Of a DNA stretch of 64,000 nt, positions 1 to 11,370 are shown in pieces. The DNA comes from Hippasteria phrygiana. Its lineage: Eukaryota > Echinodermata > Asteroidea > Valvatida > Goniasteridae. Position numbers and translations under genes: made by a program. The DNA is taken from positions 806,001-870,000 of the forward strand of contig JAZGUH010000225.1 of NCBI GenBank assembly GCA_037893225.1. The letters run 5' to 3'. A model generated the notes under the pieces. That model had not been told where the DNA came from, did no database searches, and worked only from the letters and a program-made list of their open reading frames with translations. Position 1 is the first letter of the stretch. Each line of letters opens with the position of its first letter.

Positions 1-214
1 AACTCCCTTCCCACTAGAGTTGAGCATATAACATAATATCCAATGCCAAATGTATTATTTGTATTGTTAATGGTTACTTAAATTGAAAATGAATGACAGC
101 ACACACACAATGTATTTGTTTGTAACTATGCCACAGCATTTGTTGTATTTTTCAAAATATTGCCAGATACAAGAGTTTTTATGGGCAAACTGGCAAAGAC
201 AAAAATGCATTTAC

Positions 215-340
215 ATGGGGCACACCAGACCCCCTGGGCTCACCAGTCCCAGCCATGAAATAGGGCACACCAGACCCTGATACATGTCAATATGGCACAC
301 CACACCAGACTATCATAGTCAGGGCACACCAGACCCTGTT
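215..340. repeat. degenerate short tandem repeat (GGCACACCAGACC)
   Basis: The motif GGCACACCAGACC recurs about four times with irregular spacing and small changes. No coding signal. It is probably a decayed minisatellite. Confidence 0.6.
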
Positions 341-3140
341 AGAATAGATACATAGTGGATGTAGCCAGAACATGTACACAAAATAGGCAAAACCAGGCCA
401 CACAAATTATCAAAGACCAATATTCATTTTAACACCAATTAGGAAATCTGTAATGAAAACACCGATATGAACTATTAAAACATCCAGGCACAGGATGTTC
501 CCCCGCTTAATGCTATGAGCTACGGAGAAATGACCCCTGGTAAACCTCCAGAGAGTCATGAGAGTGCCTGTCACAAAACTTAAACTTACTGTCATAGTTC
601 TTACATTTTATGTTAGGGCAATTATAAATGATGAAATAAATTTATCAAATAGATTTATTGGCCATTCTGATAGAGCATTGAAAAAACTTTTAACCTGGGT
701 GTCGAATTCCTGCAAAAAAACGCTTTGATATATGACAGAATTCAAAGATACCCTTGTAGTTAAATACAATAAAATGTACATAGGACAAGAAATTTCCCCC
801 AACTGAACTGATGGGAGGAATAATGGCTCCTAGAGAACATCCGGGAAACCAGCAGAGCATAAAGTAAAATTAAATATTAAATATAGTGATATAAAAGCAG
901 CAATTGAAAATACATCTTCCCACAAAGTACTTGGCAATTGGCGGAAATGGGGTGGAGGTGGGTATTTGAAAAGTTCAACTAATGGTTCTATACCTATAAA
1001 GTGCTGTGACAAACCCAAGTTGCACTTCCTATATTCCCACCAACCATCCACCAGAATAAGAAGCTGCCCATTGGCTAAAAGTTTGATCCTACAAAAGCCT
1101 TCATTAGACAAAACTGTCTAATGTGATTGGCTGAAATGGTTATGAATATTTAGTACTGAATCCTGTTTAGAATCATGTTTTTTCACAATATTTGTAATGG
1201 CATTTTGAACCACAAATTGTTTCTAAATTTTAAACCTCCTACAGGACAAGAAAGCTACTAAAACTACTAAATAGACATGTATAGTTTCCCATCCTAGGAG
1301 TTAATTCTGTGCCAGAATCCTCTGTTTTCCTCCAAATTTGCAGTGCCATTTTGCATACATTTGTTTAACCTTCACACACCTATGTCTGCACAGCTTATAC
1401 TGTTTGCCAGTTTGTTACAATACATTAGATTATTCCATCCACACAGTACAGATACAAGGGTTTTTCCAGGTCACAAAGTACAATGTCCCCTTTTGTGTGA
1501 AGTATGATTTCACACACCCACCACCACCATGCATCTAGCAATGCCAAAAGTTGTGAATATTCATGAAAAAGTTTGCCACCTCAGCAGCTAGCTGATTGGC
1601 TGCTTGCGATCAGCTTAGGATCCTGTGTTGACACAAAATTGGCAATGGCATTTTGTGCAGTAAATGCACACATGTATACATGTATGCAGCCAACAGTACA
1701 TGCAGTATGACTTCAGTAGTGCAGATGAGAGTTGTGGCATAATACCAGGTAATCCATGTGTATTAAAACAACCAACCTATTAATTCTGAGAATAAAGCAT
1801 TTGATCACTTAAATGTATTTTTTTCTAAAAAAGGATCCAGTAGGTTTCTACATTGAGTTAAAAGTTGCAAAAAAGTGTCTCCCAAATAAAAAAAACCATG
1901 TTATCTACCCTTTCATTTAAACACACAAAGAATTAGTCTTTTCTTATATTTAAACTCATCATTGTTGGACTTATTAAGAACTTGAATAATTAGATTTTAA
2001 ACAACAATCATTCTTTTATCTAATCTTTCTTCTGAAAACATTACTTTATATGGTTTATTTTCAAATATAGAACATCAAAACTATAAGACAAGCCAAAGTA
2101 ATAAAACTGGTCCTACATATAGGACACAAAATTCTGTCAAAGTAGTTTAGAAATGCGGTGTTTTGATTGCATACAATAACAGCACAGAGTTGACGGAAGG
2201 TACTATCTCTAAACACTATAAGAAACATTGCTTAGAAAAGCAAATAGCATTGGAATCAATGGGTAAACTTTCTGTAAGAACTTTGGAATTTAAGTGATAA
2301 AACATGAACAGTTGTATACTAGCAGCTGTATGATATGCACATAAATGCAAATATTGAAAGGTTATATTTAATGTTAGCAACATTCATTTTTAGTACATCT
2401 ATGTGTTCACTTTTCATATTTCAAGGTGTCATCTAGTACTGAATACAATACTACACTTATACATACAGATGGTGATTATTTCCTGACACAGAGATCACTT
2501 GCTTAGGAAAGAGCTAAAAGATCAACATAAGCCTTATAGTTTTCAACAATAACAGTTCACAGAAATACGTGTATGTTGCAGAAATGAGCAAGTATTTTCT
2601 GCCTATCAAAAATCAAGGAAATTCAACTAAGAATGTCCACTGTGAGGGAAGGACATGAATATGAAGGTATTGAGAGAAGGGTGTGAATAGCTGCGCCTGC
2701 AGGAGATACAGTGACATCACTTCTTTTCACGCACTTCAATATCAGCAAGTTGGTGCACTTCTCTAATAAGACAAGAAAAATAGCAAGATATTTATCATTT
2801 ATTACTATATAACCAATGCACACATGTACAGGGTGAGTAAATAAAAATGCCCACTTTGACAACTCCTTGTCTCCCACAAAATCGCAACATGACATTATAC
2901 TATTTCTTGTCATCAGCCTTTATTTGCTCTGGGTATTAGCCAAATTCAGTAAAAAAGAATCCATTGTTATTCAGCCATGCATGAAAGGGCCTTTCTATGT
3001 AACTACCTCAAAACACCGCCAACATGATGTTCCAGCCTCTTGCTACAGACACAATCGCAACAATAGGTGTCTGGACAATGACAGGATTTAAATGAGTAGG
3101 ACATCAATTAAATGAAATTACATTTATCTGAATTTACAGT
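341..3140. other. non-coding, no gene recognised
   Basis: AT-rich DNA with only short open frames that lack domain-like composition or matching splice sites. Weakly related stretches with a 'TGATTGGCTG' motif and a 'TGGCATTTTG' motif recur at about 1120-1220 and 1590-1660, which suggests old diverged repeats. A 93-codon minus-strand frame at 830-1111 has somewhat protein-like composition, but nothing around it supports a gene. Confidence 0.5.
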
Positions 3141-3360
3141 TTAACCCTAACCTTCCCTAACCTGCCAAAATCAAACACCCCTTTGTGTTGAATTTTGTGT
3201 GATTGGGTACTGTAGAGCCTTGACACCATCACCTTGCATGGGACTTAATGCCCTGATTTTGTCCAAGTACAAAGAATGTGCCATTGGTTTACTACACAGT
3301 GTTGGAGTTTGTGTGGTTAGGGAAGGATTCTAGTAAAAAGGCTTGAGCTGTTAGGATTAA
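3141..3360. mobile_element. 220-bp MITE with TTAACCCTAAC-type ends, copy 1
   Basis: The segment opens with TTAACCCTAACC and closes with GTTAGGATTAA, an imperfect terminal inverted repeat. A second, inverted copy lies at 32618-32815, inside an intron of the RPA-like gene. The two share long blocks around 'TTGTGTGATTG.GTACTGTAGAG' and 'TTGCATGGGACT', so this is a dispersed family. No coding capacity. The transposase superfamily is unknown; terminal TTAA could be target-site sequence. Confidence 0.7.
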
Positions 3361-3794
3361 AAAAATGCAATTCCATTTCCAAAAGGATTGTTATTTTCAA
3401 AGAACACTAATATTACAAGCTGAGCATGATATCTCAAACATTAACATACCTGCACAGTCAAGTTACAAAAATGTACAGTCAGATGCACATTGCTTTAGGA
3501 CAATGTTTATAGAAAACCGCTGGTGTAGTGTCAAGTAGAACAGACCTTCTTGCACAAGGAGAGCCAAAGCGCTGGCTGATGACTTCCGTGCAGTCAACTT
3601 CATGCCTGGATAGCAGAAAATGTTTTTTTCCCCAGTGGAAATATTTTAGCAAGTACAACAATTAAACAAGAATTTTTTAAGACAAATATAATTTAGAAAT
3701 TAAGGCTTTATTAAAAACTTATATGTCAACACTGCAAAATAAATTGGCCATCATTAAAGATTATGTTGATTGCTGATAGAAGTCTGTGTCATTT
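3361..3794. other. non-coding spacer
   Basis: AT-rich spacer between two transposon-like palindromes. No gene, RNA or repeat is recognised. Confidence 0.4.
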
Positions 3795-4248
3795 CCTAGT
3801 TTAATATAGATTGCGTATTGTAAAATAAATCAGCCAATTATTTCTGTCATGAAATAAAAAGAGTGAGTTTTCAGAGCTATTTTTGGTATCAAGTTCCCCT
3901 CTAGCCCACTGGTACCATACTACATTTTGTCCAAAAGTCGCCACTGCTGGCAGCAAATAAATCTGACGTTATAGGACATACTCCTCTTTTAGGTCTAGAC
4001 ACAAAGGAGGAGTACATTGTACTTTCTATGACGTCAGATTTGTCTAAATACAAAAAGGGAGTACGTCTTATGATGTTAGATTTGTTTGCTGCCTGCAGCG
4101 ACTACTTTTAGACAAATAGCCCCAGCGGGCTATGCTGCGCTCTAGGGTACTTGATAAAAATAGCTCTCAAATGTCACTTTTTGCTTATTTCATATTACAA
4201 ATAATTGGCTGTTTTATTTTACAATACACAATCTACACAAAACTAGAC
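3795..4248. mobile_element. foldback (palindromic) element
   Basis: The left arm, starting near 3795 (CTAGTTTAATATAGATTG, then TTGTAAAATAAA and CAGCCAATTATT), is matched by the reverse complement of the right arm ending near 4248. The inner arms match around 'GAGCTATTTTT' and 'CTAGCCCACTGG'. A middle part carries two copies of a TCTGACGTYATA-like motif. Long imperfect arms without coding capacity indicate a foldback element or MITE. No clear target-site duplication was found. Confidence 0.7.
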
Positions 4249-4690
4249 AAGGTGATGTGCAGATCACACGTGTTACATCTACATGTAAGTTTTCAACTGT
4301 TCAAATGAGAACCTATTTCACATTTTTAGCCTATTGTACCACTTGACCTGAACTGACCTTTGACATTGACCTTTAACATCAACATCACATACATGTTTCC
4401 ATATTGCATCTTTTGGTCAAGTTTGATTGCAATTGGACTTCAACTTTTCAAAAGAGAGCAGTTTTACATACATTTTCGGCCCTTTTTACCAGTTGACTTG
4501 TGATCATCTTTGACCTTGATGTGACCTTTAACATCGACATCACAAATGTTTCAATATTGCACCTAACACTCAAGTTTGATTGCAATTCAACTTCAACTGT
4601 TAAAATGAAAGCAATTGTTCAATTTAACCCCATTTTATAACTTGACCTCAAAAGACCTTTGACCTTAGTAAGTGACCTTTCACATCACCA
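4249..4690. repeat. tandem repeat of about 150 bp with TGACCTTTGACC motifs
   Basis: Blocks such as 'CATCAACATCACATACATGTTTC' (about 4378) and its variant (about 4533) recur at roughly 155 bp, each with 'AAGTTTGATTGCAATT' and TGACCTTTGAC-like motifs. Related sequence lies at 36.17-36.45 and 37.03-37.6 kb. It is interrupted on the right by the MITE at 4691. No coding function. Confidence 0.65.
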
Positions 4691-5124
4691 TCATATTGTC
4701 ACCGTTTTCACAAACTGATATCCACGCGCACCTGGATGTCACTTCGTGAAACCGACTAAATTTCAGTTTCACGAACTGACACTCGGGTGTGCGCGCGCAC
4801 ATCGGACACTGACTCGCTAAAGAAGAATTCGTTTTCACGAATTGACACACAAGCATGTAGCGGAAATACCATTTCAAAAAAAACGCTTCAAAAGCTTTGA
4901 CACGAATCTAATCCATCTGTATACAAAAACATTGAACTGAAAACCTGTAAACTTGTTAAATTAAGAGTTTTTCAGTTCGTGAAAATGAAAATGTGGTTAG
5001 CGCACGCTCCCCTACTTGGGTGTCAGTTCGTGAAAACAAAAATTACTCTGTTCTAAAAAATACGCGCGCACCCTGGCACTTACGTGCTAGAGAGTGTCAG
5101 TTCGTGGTGTTGGTGACGATATGA
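4691..5124. mobile_element. 434-bp MITE-like palindrome
   Basis: The ends are TCATATTGTCACC and GGTGACGATATGA, an inverted repeat with one mismatch over 13 bp. Both arms carry several copies of CAGTTTCACGAACTGACA-like sequence in opposite orientations, plus GCGCGCAC blocks. It sits inside the TGACCTTTGACC repeat region, which resumes on its right. Non-autonomous DNA transposon is the likeliest reading; no convincing target duplication is visible. Confidence 0.65.
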
Positions 5125-5404
5125 CAGTTAACATAATGCATCTTGAACTGAAACTTTTCATAAGACACAATTTTCCCGAAACTAACAAACATGCCATATA
5201 CCGACATGACCTTTGACCTCAGCATTGTGCCTTCCCATCCAAGGGTCATTGCATATAAGTTTAATTAAAATCCACAAAGCATAGAATATTATAAACTTTC
5301 TCCCAAAAAATTTACTAAAACTTCAACATACATACAGAGCTACAATGTACGGTCACACAGAATTTAGGACTGTAAGTGTCCCAATTAAAACATTTGTTTA
5401 TGTG
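5125..5404. other. non-coding, continuation of TGACCT-rich repeat
   Basis: Contains a perfect TGACCTTTGACCT (5207-5219), the reverse complement of the DR1 nuclear-receptor consensus, and then AT-rich sequence up to the first triplication copy. No gene seen. Confidence 0.5.
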
Positions 5405-6960
5405 ACACAAAAATGATGCAGACTTCTCTCAGCAATCAAAGTCATTTTAATACAAACTTTGGTTATAGTGAATACAAGGCCTTGATCATGACCATCCATT
5501 TATGTACACCGATGCTGGATTTAATAAGAAAATTCTGATATAGAACATTTTAACAATATGCCATATCTTGAGAAATTAAAATTAATTTACCGTATAACCC
5601 TCTTCAATCCTCCAAAATCCTCTTGTCAATTTTAACAGATTTTGCAAGATTGAAGTAGAATGGCAAAAAGTGTTGGTTGATCTTGGAGCATGCATTATGT
5701 CGAGTTCGTAGGCTGTTGTCGCCACTGTTTATGTTCAGGCAAGCACAATTGAGCCCTGCCCCCCCCCCCCCCCCCCCCCACGCCCACACTAGTTCTGAAT
5801 GTCACTGCACTGCCTCAAGCCATTGCAGTAATAGAATGATTTGGAAGGATTGAGGCAATGGTCTCGTCTCGTGTCTCCTCCCTCCCCAACCTGTATTAAT
5901 TCAACATAAAAGCAGATAATTTTGGACATTTCAAGCTGAATCCAATTTGTACATGGTAGCAATTGCTGGATTTAGGATGGTTCTTAGCCAAAAACATAAA
6001 GGAGGTTATGGTTAAAGTTCAAAATTCTCACTAAAATGAACTTTACATGGCAAGTAAATATCCTTGCACTATAAATTCAAGACTTTTTCCCAACTTCAGT
6101 TGAAAAGATGTTGTGCCAGAGACATTCAATTCAGCTTCTATATCACATATTAAACATTTGAATGAAATATTTTTCAGATTCAAAAAACTTACCTCAATAA
6201 TAGTGGAGCAGTGGCTTGTGGATGGGCAATACATGATGTACTGCAAATGACCATTAGAAGAAATGTGTACACGGCCTTCAGGATGTGCTGACCATAGGTG
6301 GGGCCCTTCATGGATGCAGATTACCACATATCCACTATCTCAGCATTCAGTGTGTGCAGCAGCTTGCGTAGAGTAGTAACAGCAATATGTGCGGAGATGA
6401 TTCTATAGTTCTTTCTGGTGCAACTTGGGTCCTTCTCCATGATTAGAAACAGCCTCCCAGTTCAAGGACACGTGCATATAAAGTGGAAGTGAATGTCCGA
6501 AGAAATGGAAGTTCTGTCCATGTATCAACCAAATAGGACATCAATTTCTTAAACCTCAAAAGGTGATGGCCTGTCAGAAGACGCAGCTATCGAAGGTCAG
6601 TGTTCATCTTCACCTTGACCCCAGTGTAGACCGCAGTGTGTCCATCAGTATACACATATCCACACAACCATACTGCCAGGAAGTAGTCCAAGTCGGAGAC
6701 TTCCTGCTGGATGTTAGGAACTTCATGAAGTTTCTGAAGATGACGGGAGAGGGTACATGGCCTAGGTGACTTGGCCATGGGAACAGTGTGTCAGATAATA
6801 TGCTTACAACATTTGCTGCAGTGAGAGTACAGATGAAGCTCATTCTACAGAACCTTTGTTGTTTTTAGCAAAATGGTTCAATCCAGCTTGTGCTCAATGC
6901 AAGTGGTATATCAACAATGTATCCCAGCACTGGGATTGGAGTGGAGTAGCTGTAGCTGTA
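5405..6960. repeat. 1.55-kb tandem triplication, copy 1
   Basis: First of three head-to-tail copies of one unit that starts ACACAAAAATGATGCAG and ends GGAGTAGCTGTAGCTGTA. Its C tract (5759-5779) is 21 long. On the minus strand an open stretch from the ATG at 6327 ends at an excellent 5' splice site (ATTGAG/GTAAGT, boundary at 6193/6192), which suggests a transcribed or once-transcribed exon. The protein is not recognised. Neighbouring frames are broken, so a decayed gene or a non-coding RNA exon are both possible. Confidence 0.85.
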
Positions 6961-8513
6961 ACACAAAAATGATGCAGACTTCTCTCAGTAATTAAAGTCA
7001 TTTTAATACAAACTTTGGTTATAGTGAATACAAGGCCTTGATCATGACCATCCATTTATGTACACCGATGCTGGATTTAATAAGAAAATTCTGATATAGA
7101 ACATTTTAACAATATGCCATATCTTGAGAAATTAAAATTAATTTACCGTATAACCCTCTTCAATCCTCCAAAATCCTCTTGTCAATTTTAACAGATTTTG
7201 CAAGATTGAAGTAGAATGGCAAAAAGTGTTGGTTGATCTTGGAGGATGCATTATGTCGAGTTCGTAGGCTGTTGTCGCCACTGTTTATGTTCAGGCAAGC
7301 ACAATTGAGCCCTGCCCCCCCCCCCCCCCCCCACGCCCACACTAGTTCTGAATGTCACTGCACTGCCTCAAGCCATTGCAGTAATAGAATGATTTGGAAG
7401 GATTGAGGCAATGGTCTCGTCTCGTGTCTCCTCCCTCCCCAACCTGTATTAATTCAACATAAAAGCAGATAATTTTGGACATTTCAAGCTGAATCCAATT
7501 TGTACATGGTAGCAATTGCTGGATTTAGGATGGTTCTTAGCCAAAAACATAAAGGAGGTTATGGTTAAAGTTCAAAATTCTCACTAAAATGAACTTTACA
7601 TGGCAAGTAAATATCCTTGCACTATAAATTCAAGACTTTTTCCCAACTTCAGTTGAAAAGATGTTGTGCCAGAGACATTCAATTCAGCTTCTATATCACA
7701 TATTAAACATTTGAATGAAATATTTTTCAGATTCAAAAAACTTACCTCAATAATAGTGGAGCAGTGGCTTGTGGATGGGCAATACATGATGTACTGCAAA
7801 TGACCATTAGAAGAAATGTGTACACGGCCTTCAGGATGTGCTGACCATAGGTGGGGCCCTTCATGGATGCAGATTACCACATATCCACTATCTCAGCATT
7901 CAGTGTGTGCAGCAGCTTGCGTAGAGTAGTAACAGCAATATGTGCGGAGATGATTCTATAGTTCTTTCTGGTGCAACTTGGGTCCTTCTCCATGATTAGA
8001 AACAGCCTCCCAGTTCAAGGACACGTGCATATAAAGTGGAAGTGAATGTCCGAAGAAATGGAAGTTCTGTCCATGTATCAACCAAATAGGACATCAATTT
8101 CTTAAACCTCAAAAGGTGATGGCCTGTCAGAAGACGCAGCTATCGAAGGTCAGTGTTCATCTTCACCTTGACCCCAGTGTAGACCGCAGTGTGTCCATCA
8201 GTATACACATATCCACACAACCATACTGCCAGGAAGTAGTCCAAGTCGGAGACTTCCTGCTGGATGTTAGGAACTTCATGAAGTTTCTGAAGATGACGGG
8301 AGAGGGTACATGGCCTAGGTGACTTGGCCATGGGAACGGTGTGTCAGATAATATGCTTACAACATTTGGTGCAGTGAGAGTACAGATGAAGCTCATTCTA
8401 CAGAACCTTTGTTGTTTTTAGCAAAATGGTTCAATCCAGCTTGTGCTCAATGCAAGTGGTATATCAACAATGTATCCCAGCACTGGGATTGGAGTGGAGT
8501 AGCTGTAGCTGTA
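6961..8513. repeat. 1.55-kb tandem triplication, copy 2
   Basis: Second copy, 1,553 bp. It differs from copy 1 at only scattered positions and in its C tract (18 C, 7315-7332). The minus-strand open stretch (ATG at 7880, splice donor at about 7746) is unchanged at the protein level. Near-identity points to recent duplication or to homogenisation. Confidence 0.85.
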
Positions 8514-10066
8514 ACACAAAAATGATGCAGACTTCTCTCAGCAATTAAAGTCATTTTAATACAAACTTTGGTTATAGTGAATACAAGGCCTTGATCATGA
8601 CCATCCATTTATGTACACCGATGCTGGATTTAATAAGAAAATTCTGATATAGAACATTTTAACAATATGCCATATCTTGAGAAATTAAAATTAATTTACC
8701 GTATAACCCTCTTCAATCCTCCAAAATCCTCTTGTCAATTTTAACAGATTTTGCAAGATTGAAGTAGAATGGCAAAAAGTGTTGGTTGATCTTGGAGGAT
8801 GCATTATGTCGAGTTCGTAGGCTGTTGTCGCCACTGTTTATGTTCAGGCAAGCACAATTGAGCCCTGCCCCCCCCCCCCCCCCCCCCCCCACGCCCACAC
8901 TAGTTCTGAATGTCACTGCACTGCCTCAAGCCATTGCAGTAATAGAATGATTTGGAAGGATTGAGGCAATCGTCTCGTCTCGTGTCTCCTCCCTCCCCAA
9001 CCTGTATTAATTCAACATAAAAGCAGATAATTTTGGACATTTCAAGCTGAATCCAATTTGTACATGGTAGCAATTGCTGGATTTAGGATGGTTCTTAGCC
9101 AAAAACATAAAGGAGGTTATGGTTAAAGTTCAAAATTCTCACTAAAATGAACTTTACATGGCAAGTAAATATCCTTGCACTATAAATTCAAGACTTTTTC
9201 CCAACTTCAGTTGAAAAGATGTTGTGCCAGAGACATTCAATTCAGCTTCTATATCACATATTAAACATTTGAATGAAATATTTTTCAGATTCAAAAAACT
9301 TACCTCAATAATAGTGGAGCAGTGGCTTGTGGATGGGCAATACATGATGTACTGCAAATGACCATTAGAAGAAATGTGTACACGGCCTTCAGGATGTGCT
9401 GACCATAGGTGGGGCCCTTCATGGATGCAGATTACCACATATCCACTATCTCAGCATTCAGTGTGTGCAGCAGCTTGCGTAGAGTAGTAACAGCAATATG
9501 TGCGGAGATGATTCTATAGTTCTTTCTGGTGCAACTTGGGTCCTTCTCCATGATTAGAAACAGCCTCCCAGTTCAAGGACACGTGCATATAAAGTGGAAG
9601 TGAATGTCCGAAGAAATGGAAGTTCTGTCCATGTATCAACCAAATAGGACATCAATTTCTTAAACCTCAAAAGGTGATGGCCTGTCAGAAGACGCAGCTA
9701 TCGAAGGTCAGTGTTCATCTTCACCTTGACCCCAGTGTAGACCGCAGTGTGTCCATCAGTATACACATATCCACACAACCATACTGCCAGGAAGTAGTCC
9801 AAGTCGGAGACTTCCTGCTGGATGTTAGGAACTTCATGAAGTTCCTGAAGATCACGGGAGAGGGTACATGGCCTAGGTCACTTGGCCATGGGAACGGTGT
9901 GTCAGATAATATGCTTACAACATTTGGTGCAGTGAGAGTACAGATGAAGCTCATTCTACAGAACCTTTGTTGTTTTAGCAAAATGGTTCAATCCAGGTTG
10001 TGCTCAATGCAAGTGGTATATCAACAATGTATCCCAGCACTGAGATTGGAGTGGAGTAGCTGTAGC
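8514..10066. repeat. 1.55-kb tandem triplication, copy 3
   Basis: Third copy, with the longest C tract (23 C, 8868-8890). A one-base difference in a T run and a few substitutions near 9840-9990 lengthen one plus-strand open frame to 140 codons, which is therefore not evidence of coding. The minus-strand stretch with its splice donor (9304-9438) is preserved. Sequence to its right is unique, so the array ends here. Confidence 0.85.
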
Positions 10067-11370
10067 CTGTGGTTTTCCATCCCCAGCCGCTTGTAGATTC
10101 TTTCCATGCAATGCAGGTGGTTGTTACTGAGTGTGATGATAGTGAAAACAAAATGAAATATCTTGTATTAGATAGCAATACTTTGTTTCAATCTGTGATT
10201 TAATGATCTGTACAACAAATCTGATGTCATGGCTGTCTGGGTATTACATTTACGATATCAATGGGATATTCTAAATACAGTACACAATGTTCAACTTCAA
10301 AACAATACAAATAACTTTGGACTCACCTAACCAATGTTTAAGGATGTTCAAACATTGTATTAAATTATGTTATTAAGTTCTAAAGCACACATTTTTCCAA
10401 ATTATCAAATTCAAGATTATTTCCAACTTTCCAGGTTTAAATTGTTTTTACAAACTCCCATGTTCAAGTCTGCTTAAGTTTTTAAGTTAAATCCTCAAGG
10501 TTTTGGTTATTTTTTTAGTTTAGTTTATTCCAACTTTTTATTCCAGACTTCACTTTATGTTTTCACTCCTTAGTTCACCAATTCAGTTTTAATTAGAGTT
10601 TCCAATATAACACTTGCACAGTTTGGACAAGATAAACTACATGTAAGCTAGAAAAACCCTGTAACAAAATACAGCATCATTGCAGATGACCTTCATTAAC
10701 TGAGCTTGTACATGTACAACGTTGTAAATAACACTTTACTTTTACATGTTCTCTTTTCTAATATTGGTCACACATTACATAGTGCACAATTTGTTTTAAA
10801 TCCCCAAAATAGTAGTTATGAGAATAATAACATAAAAAAGGAATGCACTGAATGTATACATGGTTTCTAGTAAAAAAATTAGCATTTCATTCTTTTTAAT
10901 TCAATATACTAATTCAACATTCATGTCACTGTTCAACATTGATACACCAAATTCTGCCCCATGATGTTTTTATCAATTACATGTGTAATCCACATTTGAT
11001 ACAATGGGGTGCACACATTTGTTCAAGGGGGGAAATGAAAGTAAATAAATTGCAGCTTATATTTTGTTATACATTTCAATATTTCATAATTACGCCACTT
11101 GATGCAGTACATGTGCATGTATTTAAATGTGCATATAGTGCAACATGCAGCGTACATGTATCAATGGACGGCAGCAGGTCTTCTTGACAAGTGCAATAAC
11201 ATTTTTTTGATGAATTGCTCTATTTAGTTTTTCTCTTTTTATCCTGCCTTTGCTCTGGAGATTCTCCAATATTTTGCTTCCAACTCTCCTTTTAGTCCCT
11301 GTAATTATGTGCATTTCATGTGTAAATTTTATCAACATGTATAACCATTCCTTAAAATGGCTAGAAAAGC
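10067..11370. other. non-coding 3' flank of the Helentron gene
   Basis: AT-rich DNA downstream (in the gene's sense) of the minus-strand Helentron frame. Two AATAAA hexamers on the minus strand at about 10523-10542 could serve as polyadenylation signals. A minus-strand frame of 87 codons (11123-11386) overlaps the stop region in another frame and shows no recognised domain. The 3' terminus of the transposon is expected in or beyond this stretch, but I could not identify its hairpin. Confidence 0.4.

Noticed and set aside
830..1111. 93-codon minus-strand frame
   Set aside because: Composition is somewhat protein-like, but no exon borders, neighbours or recognised domain support it.
9674..10096. 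140-codon plus-strand frame in triplication copy 3
   Set aside because: The same frame is interrupted in copies 1 and 2 by single-base differences; no domain, so the extension is accidental.
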